Assembly: GCA_016649775.1 (NCBI GenBank)
Contig: JAENWY010000116.1
Coordinates: forward strand, 1 to 7,238
Direction: 5' to 3'
From: Spirochaetaceae bacterium
GTDB lineage: Bacteria; Spirochaetota; Spirochaetia; Sphaerochaetales; Sphaerochaetaceae
Length of the DNA: 7,238 nt
Notes under the pieces: generated by a model
What the model saw: only the letters and a program-made list of their open reading frames with translations
Database searches by the model: none
What the model was told of the DNA's origin: nothing
Part shown: positions 1-6,447 of the stretch, in pieces
Layout: every line of letters starts with the position of its first letter
Position numbering within the stretch: the first letter of the stretch is position 1
Program-made: the position numbers and the translations under genes

Positions 1-225
1 GGCTTAATTCCACAAGTTAATTTAGTATTTAACGGTTATAACTACTTAGGCGCTGCTATATCTGAAGACCAAGTTGTTGCTGTAATAAATTTAGTAATAC
101 CAGCTGGCGCAAACCTTAAAGCAGCAAACCTTGCAGCTTTTAACTTAGACATCAAGGGTAATTCAAGTATCCCTGCAGGTAACTTTGTATCAACAGTAAG
201 CATTGCTTATACATACGCACAATAA
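1..225 (+). CDS. C-terminal part of a probable secreted beta-sandwich or pilin-like protein (5' truncated)
   Basis: Frame 1 is open from the first base to a TAA at 223-225, giving the last 74 residues of a protein whose start lies outside the window. The piece is rich in Val, Ile, Ala and Asn, contains no Cys, and has alternating hydrophobic patterns typical of beta strands. It ends IPAGNFVSTVSIAYTYAQ. A 'PAG-aromatic-x-x-x-V-x-I-x-Y' final strand resembles the C-termini of secreted pilin-like and spore-coat-U-like beta-sandwich proteins; this is a pattern impression, not a family assignment. Codon choice leans to C-ending forms for Asn (6 AAC, 3 AAT) and Asp (2 GAC, 0 GAT), which may reflect high expression, though the sample is small. 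It is followed 38 bp later by a strong terminator and converges with gpmI. The alternative is an outer-membrane or surface protein of another fold. That it is coding is fairly secure; the function is unknown. Confidence 0.75.
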   Translation, partial: GLIPQVNLVFNGYNYLGAAISEDQVVAVINLVIPAGANLKAANLAAFNLDIKGNSSIPAGNFVSTVSIAYTYAQ

Positions 226-263
226 AACAAATAACAAATAATAATAAATAACTCCTAATAGAT

Positions 264-307
264 AACTTTGAAACTTTCCTCCTTTAGTTTCAAAGTTTTC
301 TTTTGTT
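264..307 (+). terminator. Rho-independent terminator of the 5'-truncated gene
   Basis: A perfect 12-bp stem is formed by AACTTTGAAACT (264-275) and AGTTTCAAAGTT (286-297), with a 10-nt loop. It is followed by a T-rich tract, TTTTCTTTTGTT (296-307). It lies 38 bp after the stop of the upstream + strand gene. On the opposite strand the stem is not followed by a T-tract, so it reads as a + strand terminator. Confidence 0.85.
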
Positions 308-346
308 GGATAATAAAATATGCAAATAATATTCAACAAAAGAAAA
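296..346. repeat. Perfect 13-bp inverted repeat made of the two terminator T-tracts
   Basis: TTTTCTTTTGTTG (296-308) is the exact reverse complement of CAACAAAAGAAAA (334-346), separated by a 25-bp AT-rich spacer. In + strand RNA the stem can extend inward by a G-U and three further pairs (309-312 with 330-333). The left arm is the T-tract of the + strand terminator and the right arm, read on the - strand, is the T-tract of the gpmI terminator. The result is a continuous structured block that may serve as a two-way terminator. Confidence 0.8.
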
Positions 347-385
347 CCTGCCTTTGTTATGATATTACTCATATAAAGACAGGTT
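334..385 (-). terminator. Rho-independent terminator of the lgt-aminopeptidase-gpmI cluster
   Basis: Read on the - strand, 385-375 (AACCTGTCTTT) pairs with 355-345 (AAAGGCAGGTT) to give an 11-bp stem with one U-G wobble and a 19-nt loop. The T-rich tract TTTTCTTTTGTTG (346-334) follows directly. It lies 21 bp past the gpmI stop. On the + strand the wobble position becomes an A-C mismatch and there is no T-tract, so the element is oriented for the - strand. Confidence 0.8.
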
Positions 386-406
386 ATATATTAATTTAGA
401 ATATTA

Positions 407-2056
407 TTATTTTAAAGTAATAATAGATTTATCATAATCTTCTGGTGCTTCAAAACCTAAGAAATTTATTAAAGTTGCAGGAATTGAACTAATTCCTAAG
501 CCTTCAACTAATTTCTTATCATATTCACCTTTATAAGAAGGATCATCAATAATTACTGGAACAGGATTTAAAGAGTGGGATGTTTTTGCTTGTGGTTCAC
601 CATTCTCTTTAATTTTAACATCACCAGATTTTTTCTCATGTTCATACATATCATCAGCATTACCGTGGTCAGCAGTTAAAATCATTACACCGCCTGCAGC
701 TTCAATAACTTTTCTCATTCGGCCAATTTGTAAGTCCATAGCTTCCATTGAACAAACTACAGCTTCAAATACTCCTGTATGTCCAACCATATCACCGTTA
801 GGGAAATTTAATTTGATTAAATCCCATTTACCAGCTTGTACTTCTTCAATTACTCTATCTGCAATTTCAGCACATTTCATCCAAGGTCTTTGTTCAAAAG
901 GAACGATATCAGAAGGAATTTCAACATATTGTTCTAACTTTTCATTAAAGTAACCTGATTTGTTACCATTAAAGAAATATGTAACGTGACCAAATTTTTG
1001 AGTTTCTGAAATTGAGAATTGTTTTACATTTGAAGCACATAAGTATTCTGTTAATGTTCTATCAATTTTAGGAGGAGTAACTAAATATTGTGCAGGAACA
1101 TGTAAATCACCATCATATTCCATCATACCAGCATATTCTACTTCAGGAACACGAACTCTATCAAATTCTGTTAGCTTTTTTGCTTCAAAAGCTTTTGTAA
1201 TTTCAAGAGCTCTATCACCTCTAAAGTTAAATAATATAACACTATCACCATCTTCAATTGTTCCAACAGGTTTTCCCTCTTTTGCAATAACAAAAGGAGG
1301 TAAGTCTTGATCGATTGCCTCTGTTTCTTCACGAAGTTTAACAATTGCTTCATGTGCTGAAGCAAATTGTTTGCCTTCGCCTAAAACATGTGTTGCCCAA
1401 CCTTTTCTAACCATGTCCCAGTTAGCATTATAACGATCCATGGTAATTTGCATACGACCACCACCGGAAGCGATTTTTGCATCAAAGTCTGCTGTAGATA
1501 ATTCTTCTAAGAATTTTTCAAAAGGATCAAAATAGGTTAAAGCACTAGTTTCGCCAACATCTCTGCCATCTAAAAGAGCATGAACACGAACTTTCTTAAC
1601 ACCATCAGCTTTTGCTTGTAGTATCATAGCTTTTAAAGTATCAATATGAGAGTGAACATTACCATCACTCAATAGACCAATGAAGTGCAGGGTACTTGTT
1701 TTATCAACAACGTTTTTTGTTAATTTTTTCCAAGTTGTTCCTTCAAACATAGCTTTTGAGTCAATAGAGGCAGCAACTAGTTTTGCACCTTGTGCAAATA
1801 CTCGGCCACAACCCATTGCGTTATGACCAACTTCACTGTTACCCATATCATCATCACTAGGAAGGCCAACGGCAACACCATGTGCTTTCAATTGTGTATT
1901 AGGATAAGTTTTCATTAAATCTTTTAAATTATCAAGTTGAGCGGAAGCTACTGCATCACCTTTGTTATACTTACCAAAACCAACACCATCCATTATTACA
2001 AGAACAATTGGACCTTTTCTAGAAAGTTTTCCATTTTTCTTTAGTGCATCTACCAT
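407..2056 (-). CDS. gpmI: 2,3-bisphosphoglycerate-independent phosphoglycerate mutase, plant/trypanosomatid-type
   Basis: This cytoplasmic enzyme interconverts 3- and 2-phosphoglycerate in glycolysis and gluconeogenesis, using two divalent metals and a phosphoserine intermediate. The 549-residue product has the alkaline-phosphatase-like fold split around an inserted phosphotransferase domain. All expected ligands are visible: Asp23 (VIMDGVG), the nucleophile Ser74 (DDMGNSEVGHN), Asp422 and His426 (NGDMVGHTG), Asp463-His464 (TADHGNADD) and His494 (TSHSLNPVP). Substrate-site motifs SDGNVHSH (130-137), DGRD (163-166) and FRGDRALEI (around 278-286) are intact. Many bacterial iPGMs have about 505-515 residues; the extra length is an N-terminal tail and an insert before His494, both typical of the plant and trypanosomatid branch. 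The ATG is supported by AAGGAG (plus positions 2066-2071) nine bases upstream. It is last in the - strand cluster, 69 bp after the aminopeptidase gene, and ends at a clear terminator. Confidence 0.97.
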   Translation of the reverse strand: MVDALKKNGKLSRKGPIVLVIMDGVGFGKYNKGDAVASAQLDNLKDLMKTYPNTQLKAHGVAVGLPSDDDMGNSEVGHNAMGCGRVFAQGAKLVAASIDSKAMFEGTTWKKLTKNVVDKTSTLHFIGLLSDGNVHSHIDTLKAMILQAKADGVKKVRVHALLDGRDVGETSALTYFDPFEKFLEELSTADFDAKIASGGGRMQITMDRYNANWDMVRKGWATHVLGEGKQFASAHEAIVKLREETEAIDQDLPPFVIAKEGKPVGTIEDGDSVILFNFRGDRALEITKAFEAKKLTEFDRVRVPEVEYAGMMEYDGDLHVPAQYLVTPPKIDRTLTEYLCASNVKQFSISETQKFGHVTYFFNGNKSGYFNEKLEQYVEIPSDIVPFEQRPWMKCAEIADRVIEEVQAGKWDLIKLNFPNGDMVGHTGVFEAVVCSMEAMDLQIGRMRKVIEAAGGVMILTADHGNADDMYEHEKKSGDVKIKENGEPQAKTSHSLNPVPVIIDDPSYKGEYDKKLVEGLGISSIPATLINFLGFEAPEDYDKSIITLK

Positions 2057-2091
2057 ATGTTTATGCTCCTTATGCTTTTTTCTTTTTATGT

Positions 2092-2120
2092 ATTATATAT
2101 AAATATATCGTTTTAAACTA
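2092..2120 (-). promoter_or_regulatory. Candidate internal promoter for gpmI
   Basis: In the 69-bp gap between the aminopeptidase and gpmI, the - strand reads TATAAT (plus 2097-2092), an exact -10 consensus. It lies 17 bp downstream of TAGTTT (plus 2120-2115), a poor -35 match. Transcription would start near 2085, about 30 bases before the gpmI ATG. Perfect -10 matches are common by chance in AT-rich DNA, so this is only suggestive. No terminator is seen in the gap, so read-through from the upstream genes is also expected. Confidence 0.35.
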
Positions 2121-2125
2121 TAGTC

Positions 2126-3895
2126 TTATTTTGTTAAAGGAGTAGTTGCTCCGACTAGATATTCTACAGAACTATCATCAACTAAATTCATTAATTCTTC
2201 TCTAACCCATTGATGATATGAATTAATATAATTTAATTCATCACCACTTAATAAAGTGATATCAATCAATTTCTTTTCATATGGACATAATGTTAATGTT
2301 TCAAATTCAAAAAACTTACCGAACTCTGTTTTATTATATTCTTGAACAGCTATTAGATTTTCAATTCTAATTCCATGACGACCTTCTTTGTATAATCCTG
2401 GTTCATCACTAACTACCATGCCTTTCTTTAAATCTTGTTCAATAGGAGCTACTGATATTCTCTGAGGTCCTTCATGAACACACAATCTATGTCCTACACC
2501 ATGACCTGTTCCATGATAAAAAGTCATTCCATATTTCCACATAAATTGCTTTGCAAGAATGTCTAGTTGATAACCTTTTGTATGTTCTGGGAAGGTTTGA
2601 GACGCTAAGGCAATATGACCTTTAAGAACAAGAGTATAATCTTGTTTTTGTTCTGCTGTTGCTTCTCCAAATAATAAAGTTCTTGTAATATCTGTAGTAC
2701 CACAGGTATAACAACCACCACTATCTAAGACCATAAGACCAGAACCAGATATTGCCTTTGCTGTTTCTTTTTTTACTGCATAATGGACAATAGCACCATT
2801 ATCAGCAAAACCGGCAATTGTATTAAAGGATAGTTGAACTAATTCTTCTGAACGACGTCTTTGTTCTTCTAGTAATACTGTAATATCAAATTCATTCAAT
2901 TTACAATTATCAAAATCTATTTTAGAGAGGAAGTTAACCATAGCAACACCATCTAGTAAATGTGCTCTTCTCTCGCCTTCCATCTCTGTATCATTTTTAC
3001 AAGATTTAAGAAGAGTTGTAACTTCAACTTCATTTACTATTTCACAGTTCTTAAAAGAGGATATAAATAAAGAATTAACTTTGTCTTTATTTAACATTAC
3101 TTTAGTGTTTTCTTGAATTAATGTTGGAATGATACTTGGAGCATCTTCATAAGGATATATTTCTACATCCTTTTCAACTTCTTTTAATAGTTCTTCATCA
3201 AATCTGTCTTTATTAGTGAATAGATAAGCTTTTTCATGTGTTACAAATAAGTAGGCCATGAATAATGAATTATATTTAACATCATCACCTCTAAGTGATA
3301 ATACCCATGCAATATCATCAAGAGAACCAATAAATTGATATTCAACTTGTTTTTCGCCAAGATAAATTCTAATCATATTAAGTTTTTGTGCTCTTGAAAA
3401 ACCTGTTAACTCAACACCCATCTCTTCGACTTTTTCACAAGGAATTGGAGATCGGTCGCTCCAGATTTCATTTAAATAATCTTCTGTTGCTACCACTTCA
3501 ATATTTGGACATTTTTCTTGCATCTTCTCTTTAGCCCCAATCATTAAGGTATCTGAAGAGACCCCTAGTTTTGTCCCTTTTTCAAGAGAAGCTGCAATAT
3601 AATCAAGTGGAGAGGGATTATCCTCAATACCTTCTTTTACAAGGGTAAAACAAGTACCATTTATTTGTTTCTCACCTTGTAGATGATAACGTGAATCTAC
3701 CCAAAGTATTGCTTTTTTCATTGTAATTAATACAGTTCCTGCAGAACCTGTAAATCCAGAAATAAAAGCACGAGTTTCCCATCTAGTGCATACATATTCG
3801 CTGTTGTGAGGATCTGTACCATTAATAAGATAGGCATCTATACCCTCTTTATCCATTCTTTTTCGTAGCGCAGCTACTTTTTCGTCAATATTCAT
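2126..3895 (-). CDS. pepP: Xaa-Pro aminopeptidase (aminopeptidase P, M24B, long form)
   Basis: This cytoplasmic two-metal exopeptidase removes an N-terminal residue that precedes proline. The 589 residues match the long form of the family: a creatinase-type N-terminal domain (about 5-135), a second related domain (about 150-310), the pita-bread M24 catalytic domain (about 315-525) and a short C-terminal domain. The metal ligands are all present: Asp391 (LDSGG), Asp402 (TTDITRT), His465 (GTGHGVGH), Glu498 (SDEPGLY) and Glu512 (RIENL). No signal peptide is seen. An oddity is a C-x-x-C (Cys395, Cys398) between the two Asp ligands, where I would expect Gln/His and an acidic residue. The ATG overlaps the lgt stop (ATGA) and is preceded by GAGGAG (plus 3905-3910) eight to nine bases away, so coupled translation with lgt is likely. 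The exact substrate preference cannot be read from sequence. Confidence 0.95.
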   Translation of the reverse strand: MNIDEKVAALRKRMDKEGIDAYLINGTDPHNSEYVCTRWETRAFISGFTGSAGTVLITMKKAILWVDSRYHLQGEKQINGTCFTLVKEGIEDNPSPLDYIAASLEKGTKLGVSSDTLMIGAKEKMQEKCPNIEVVATEDYLNEIWSDRSPIPCEKVEEMGVELTGFSRAQKLNMIRIYLGEKQVEYQFIGSLDDIAWVLSLRGDDVKYNSLFMAYLFVTHEKAYLFTNKDRFDEELLKEVEKDVEIYPYEDAPSIIPTLIQENTKVMLNKDKVNSLFISSFKNCEIVNEVEVTTLLKSCKNDTEMEGERRAHLLDGVAMVNFLSKIDFDNCKLNEFDITVLLEEQRRRSEELVQLSFNTIAGFADNGAIVHYAVKKETAKAISGSGLMVLDSGGCYTCGTTDITRTLLFGEATAEQKQDYTLVLKGHIALASQTFPEHTKGYQLDILAKQFMWKYGMTFYHGTGHGVGHRLCVHEGPQRISVAPIEQDLKKGMVVSDEPGLYKEGRHGIRIENLIAVQEYNKTEFGKFFEFETLTLCPYEKKLIDITLLSGDELNYINSYHQWVREELMNLVDDSSVEYLVGATTPLTK

Positions 3896-4857
3896 TTTAA
3901 AACACTCCTCTGCGTTTTTTTACTTAATTTTTTTGTTACTATCATTAATACAATTCCTGATATTATCATTAATAAACAAAAGATTTGCCCCATACTAATA
4001 TTGAAATAGGATTGTAATAAAGCGGGATTGTTATAATTTTTATTTAGTTGAATAATAAAACCTAAATTTGAATCAGGTTCCCTAAAATATTCAATAAAGA
4101 ATCTTGCAACACCATAACCAATCAAATACCAAGATAATACAAATCCAGGATACTTTCTATTAGAAATTTTACGGATTACAAACCACATAAATAAAAATAG
4201 AACTATACCTTCAAAAATTGCTTCATACAATTGAGATGGATGACGTGGGAAATTAACATAACCACCTTGAATATAAGTAATATTTAATTGATCTGCTAAA
4301 TTTCTAACCCATTCATAATTAATAGAAAATCTTTCGGCATTAGGGAATATCATGCCTATTGGTGAAGCAGTTACTCTTCCCCATAATTCAGCATTTATAA
4401 AATTCCCCATTCTTCCAAAAGTATAACCTAAAGGAATAGCAGCACATGCTATATCAGCTACTTTTAAAAAGCTTTGCTTATTCTTTCTACAGTAAATTAA
4501 TGTTCCAATTATGGCACCTACAAGCCCTCCATGATAGCTCATACCAGGAAGCCCTACAAAATGACCATTTTCAAATGGCCAAAATATTAACCAAGGATGA
4601 GTCCAATAATATGAGGTCCCATTATAAATTAATACGGAGAAAAGCCTAGCACCAAGCAATAAAAATATAATCGCATACATAAATAATGTTTGAGTATCAT
4701 CACTATTTATTTTAATTGCATGATGATTTGCCTGATATCTAAATAAAAGATATGTTGTTAGAAAAGCTAACACATACATAAGGCCATACCATCTAAATGG
4801 TAATCCTGGAATTATGCTTGCATTAATCCAGGTTGGAAAAGTTGTAAATAATAACAT
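3892..4857 (-). CDS. lgt: Phosphatidylglycerol-prolipoprotein diacylglyceryl transferase
   Basis: Lgt is an inner-membrane enzyme that attaches diacylglycerol from phosphatidylglycerol to the lipobox Cys of prelipoproteins, the first step of lipoprotein maturation. From the chosen ATG the protein has 321 residues (E. coli Lgt has about 290) and several hydrophobic spans consistent with the seven-helix family. Conserved blocks are FRWYGLMYV (21-29), MSYHGGLVG with the essential-type His109, the Lgt signature GRMGNFINAELWGR (148-161, with Arg149), RHPSQLYE (205-212) and FFIEYFREPD near the C-terminus. An in-frame TTG at 4893 would add 12 residues, but it has no ribosome binding site and reaches to within 10 bp of the divergent gene's earliest start. 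The ATG at 4857 has AAGGA upstream and places the first membrane segment normally. It is the first gene of the - strand cluster and overlaps the aminopeptidase start by 4 bp. Confidence 0.97.
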   Translation of the reverse strand: MLLFTTFPTWINASIIPGLPFRWYGLMYVLAFLTTYLLFRYQANHHAIKINSDDTQTLFMYAIIFLLLGARLFSVLIYNGTSYYWTHPWLIFWPFENGHFVGLPGMSYHGGLVGAIIGTLIYCRKNKQSFLKVADIACAAIPLGYTFGRMGNFINAELWGRVTASPIGMIFPNAERFSINYEWVRNLADQLNITYIQGGYVNFPRHPSQLYEAIFEGIVLFLFMWFVIRKISNRKYPGFVLSWYLIGYGVARFFIEYFREPDSNLGFIIQLNKNYNNPALLQSYFNISMGQIFCLLMIISGIVLMIVTKKLSKKTQRSVLK

Positions 4858-4870
4858 GTATGAAAGTGTA

Positions 4871-4875
4871 TCCTT
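4871..4875 (-). promoter_or_regulatory. Probable lgt ribosome binding site that decides the start
   Basis: On the - strand AAGGA lies 13 bases before the ATG at 4857, a longer gap than usual. It falls inside the reading frame that would start at TTG 4893, and no comparable site precedes that TTG. It therefore favours the ATG start, with moderate certainty because of the spacing. Confidence 0.5.
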
Positions 4876-4881
4876 AGAGAA

Positions 4882-4898
4882 AGTAGTGGTCAACTACT
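4882..4898. repeat. Short inverted repeat in the lgt/S41 protease divergent region
   Basis: AGTAGTGGTCAACTACT has perfect 6-bp arms (4882-4887 and 4893-4898) around a 5-bp centre. It lies between the proposed starts of the two divergent genes. It could be an operator or a small hairpin in the lgt leader. A 6-bp repeat is short enough to be chance. Confidence 0.3.
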
Positions 4899-4916
4899 AA
4901 AGATTGATGTATTATA
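4887..4916. promoter_or_regulatory. Candidate bidirectional promoter between lgt and the S41 protease gene
   Basis: The segment TATTATA (4910-4916) reads as TATTAT on the + strand (5 of 6 to the -10 consensus) and as TATAAT on the - strand (6 of 6). On the + strand TGGTCA (4887-4892, 4 of 6 to the -35 consensus) lies exactly 17 bp upstream, predicting a transcript that starts at about 4921-4923. On the - strand the predicted start is near 4904 and no good -35 is visible. The divergent gene pair requires promoters nearby, but these exact sites are inference. Confidence 0.4.
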
Positions 4917-4921
4917 AAAGT

Positions 4922-6427
4922 ATGAAAAAAACTTTTAAAACAATTTGCTTATTCTTATTAATGTCAAGCCTGATATTTGCTTCAGGTTCAAGTGAGCCAA
5001 AACCCAAGATAGCTAATAATATTCAAAATAGTAATACTGTAGAATCTCCGCTTGACCATATATCACCCACTACCACAGAAATTCCAACTATCCAAAACGT
5101 TGAAGAAGATAAAAACACCACAAAATTAGATGAAAATATTAGAACAAATTTAAATTCTTTATATTCTATCTATAGCTTAATCAACACTTATTCAATCAAT
5201 GAACTAGACCAAAACAAAGCATTTGATGAACAAGCAAGTGCTTTAGTAAATGCACTTGGTGATAAATATTCAGTTTATATTGCTAAAGATGAAATGCAAG
5301 ATTTTGAAGAATTAAATTTAGGAACATATAGCGGTATTGGATCTTATATATTAAAACAGAATCCCAAAAATATAAATTCTGAAGATCCTGAAACGTATAT
5401 GATTAAAATAGAATCACCATTTCCTGATGGACCTTCAGACAGAGCAGGATTAAAGGCAAATGATTTAATATCTGCAATTGATGGAGAATCTGTTAACGCT
5501 TTAACCGGTACAGAAGCCTCTAATAAATTAAAAGGCAAAGAAGGAACTAGTGTTACACTTACCATAAATAGAGGAAATCAAGTTTTCGATATCTCTTTAA
5601 AAAGAGAATTAGTAAAAGTTCCTTCTGTTGTTTATGATATAGTTAATAACCATATTGGTTACCTTAGAATAAATCAGTTTATAATTGGTACTGATGTAGA
5701 TGTAGCTACCGCAATACAAAATATGCTTAATCAAGGTATGGAGTCTCTAATAATTGATTTACGAAATAATGGTGGTGGCCTTGTAACTGATGCTACTAAC
5801 ATAGCAAATCTATTTTTAAATGGTCAAAAGATATTAACCACACAAAGTAAGAAAACTTTAAAAGAAAATATTAAAATTACATTATCTTCTAAAGATACTT
5901 TAGTTCCTATGGACTTTCCTTTAGTTGTTATCGTTAATGGAGGCACAGCTTCTTCTTCTGAAATCTTAACAGGAGCTCTACAAGACAATAAGAGAGCAAC
6001 CGTTATAGGAAATCAAACATTCGGTAAAGGTGTAATGCAACAATTATACTCTATTAAGGATGCAATAATAAAATTAACAATTGCCCATTATTATACTCCA
6101 AATGGTACAGATATTAATAAAATAGGTATTACTCCTGATGTTCTTGTTAAAGATCATGAATTAAGTGATGAAGAAATTAAACAATATGAAACAATAATGA
6201 ACGAAAACTTAATTTCAAATTATGTTGATAAAAATCCTAAATATACAAAAGAAAATGTTGAAAACTTTGTAAAGACATTCGATGAAAAAGATGTTTATAA
6301 GCCCTTCCTATATTCTTTAGTTAGAAATGAATATTTATATAGAATGGACTATAACGATAGACCTAAATTTGATATTAACTATGATGAATATCTAAAAACT
6401 GCTGTAGAATATCTAGATAAACAATAA
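4922..6427 (+). CDS. Exported S41 (CtpA/Prc-type) C-terminal processing protease with PDZ domain
   Basis: This is a serine protease of the tail-specific family, expected to trim or degrade exported proteins outside the cytoplasmic membrane. From ATG 4922 it has 501 residues. Residues 1-20 or so form a signal peptide (MKKTFKTICLFLLMSSLIFA) followed by SGSSEP with no lipobox Cys, so signal peptidase I cleavage is likely. An Asn/Thr/Ser-rich linker follows, then a helical region, a PDZ domain (about 130-230, with GTYSGIG, DRAGLKANDLI and the DGESV loop) and the S41 core. The catalytic Ser344 (GGTASSSEI), Lys369 (TFGKG) and Gln373 are present with the family's 25-residue Ser-Lys spacing. About 100 charged residues extend past the core. 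In-frame starts at TTG 4904 and ATG 4907 would add five or six residues before MKKT; none has a good Shine-Dalgarno site, and 4922 gives the best signal peptide. The gene is divergent from lgt and lies 20 bp before rsmE, so the two are probably co-transcribed. Confidence 0.93.
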   Translation: MKKTFKTICLFLLMSSLIFASGSSEPKPKIANNIQNSNTVESPLDHISPTTTEIPTIQNVEEDKNTTKLDENIRTNLNSLYSIYSLINTYSINELDQNKAFDEQASALVNALGDKYSVYIAKDEMQDFEELNLGTYSGIGSYILKQNPKNINSEDPETYMIKIESPFPDGPSDRAGLKANDLISAIDGESVNALTGTEASNKLKGKEGTSVTLTINRGNQVFDISLKRELVKVPSVVYDIVNNHIGYLRINQFIIGTDVDVATAIQNMLNQGMESLIIDLRNNGGGLVTDATNIANLFLNGQKILTTQSKKTLKENIKITLSSKDTLVPMDFPLVVIVNGGTASSSEILTGALQDNKRATVIGNQTFGKGVMQQLYSIKDAIIKLTIAHYYTPNGTDINKIGITPDVLVKDHELSDEEIKQYETIMNENLISNYVDKNPKYTKENVENFVKTFDEKDVYKPFLYSLVRNEYLYRMDYNDRPKFDINYDEYLKTAVEYLDKQ

Positions 6428-6447
6428 ATTGAGTTTGGAGTAATTAA

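Noticed and set aside
190..372. Minus-strand open frame of 60 codons with a hydrophobic, Cys- and Tyr-rich product
   Set aside because: It spans all or part of the terminator hairpins and the end of the + strand gene, its composition is just that of AT-rich DNA, and I see no ribosome binding site to support it.
1171..1365. Minus-strand 64-codon frame inside gpmI
   Set aside because: It is an alternative frame of a fully conserved gene, with low-complexity Leu/Lys content.
4565..4578. Palindrome CCATTT-TC-AAATGG inside lgt
   Set aside because: The loop of two bases is too small for an RNA hairpin, and the sequence encodes conserved-region residues; likely chance.
4446..4649. Plus-strand 67-codon frame opposite lgt
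   Set aside because: It lies antisense to conserved Lgt motifs and shows no recognisable domain.
5344..5565. Minus-strand 73-codon frame opposite the S41 protease PDZ domain
   Set aside because: It is a shadow of the conserved PDZ coding sequence.
4904..6427. Use of TTG 4904 as the S41 protease start
   Set aside because: It adds residues before a canonical MKKT signal peptide and has no ribosome binding site; ATG 4922 is preferred.
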